Source of the DNA: Brachionus koreanus
Lineage: Eukaryota; Rotifera; Eurotatoria; Ploima; Brachionidae
Reading direction: 5' to 3'
Assembly (NCBI GenBank): GCA_016987375.1
Contig: PJRA01000428.1
Coordinates: 907,857 to 938,795 of the forward strand
DNA length: 30,939 bases
Shown: piece after piece, positions 30,791 through 30,939 of the stretch
How the letters are laid out: each line of letters begins with the position of its first letter
How positions within the stretch are numbered: position 1 is the first letter of the stretch
Program-made: the position numbers and the translations under genes
The notes under the pieces: model-generated
Told to the model about the DNA's origin: nothing
The model's database searches: none
The model's input: only the letters and a program-made list of their open reading frames with translations

Positions 30791-30939
30791 TAGAAATGAA
30801 AACTTTCAAGATAACGCTAGAAGAACAATTGCAAAAATAGAAGAGCTAGAAGGGATCGCACTTCTTTCCAATTCGGTTTACAGTCCATTTGCTGTATGAT
30901 GCTTAAAGAATATAGAGCAAAGTTTTTTTGTTTTTTTTT
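30790..30939 (+). mobile_element. Mariner relic, copy 3 (fragment at window edge)
   Basis: The plus strand reads QDNARRTIAKIEELEGIALL at about 30815-30873, then SNSVYSPF. This matches the mariner stretch QDNARPH..AR..IAKIEEL, then HPAYSPD. PHTA-type residues after DNAR are missing. Right after YSP the sequence jumps to TTTGCTGTATGATGCTTAAAGAATATAGAGCAAAG, which corresponds to FADKWPKTKEH of copy 1. The catalytic core around the third Asp is therefore deleted, as in copy 2. It continues to the window end. Confidence 0.75.

Noticed and set aside
1..30939. CRISPR array, bacterial operon or phage-type defence system
   Set aside because: Introns, poly(A) signals and animal gene families show a eukaryotic contig. 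No regularly spaced direct repeats with unique spacers exist.

Overview
This is an AT-rich (roughly 75-80 %) eukaryotic, animal-type contig with five recognisable protein-coding genes, several relic mariner transposons, other repeats and one run of Ns (10350-10917). Three of the five genes have clear introns inside the coding region. The short ones are 95, 68 and 56 bp. A secreted six-cysteine chitin-binding protein, Pellino, an Armadillo-family protein and mariner relics point to an arthropod. The compact introns and very AT-rich spacers would suit a mite or small insect, but the sequence does not settle the lineage.

Layout. 1-565 and 5171-5923 are two copies of one dispersed non-coding repeat. 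Between them, on the minus strand, lies a two-exon gene for a secreted Tyr/Pro-rich protein with one chitin-binding type-2 domain (2921-3729). 6443-12437 (minus) is a single TAF3 gene: the histone-fold exon (11598-12437) and the Lys-rich/PHD-finger exon (6443-8983) are separated by a 2.6-kb intron that holds a dead mariner copy and the assembly gap. 14695-16370 (minus) is Pellino, two exons, with a Ser-rich N-terminal extension. 16.4-24.6 kb is a gene-poor stretch with a diverged duplication, palindromes rich in GCATGC, and a second mariner relic. 24638-25182 (plus) is an MCFD2-like secreted EF-hand protein, two exons. 25.2-27.4 kb is non-coding and carries a possible inverted-repeat element with a cluster of TGACATGTCA-type palindromes. 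27587-29668 (minus) is a divergent, short, single-coding-exon beta-catenin/Armadillo protein. A third mariner fragment lies at the right edge.

The genes do not form an operon or known cluster. Individually they cover cuticle or peritrophic matrix (chitin-binding protein), basal transcription (TAF3 in TFIID), Toll/IL-1-type signalling (Pellino E3 ligase), ER-Golgi cargo export (MCFD2) and Wnt signalling or adhesion (beta-catenin). No known multi-gene accessory system was recognised. The most interesting items are the degenerate beta-catenin (altered degron, no visible alpha-catenin site, no acidic C-terminus, groove tryptophans lost), the structured repeats, and the mariner copies with similar internal deletions.
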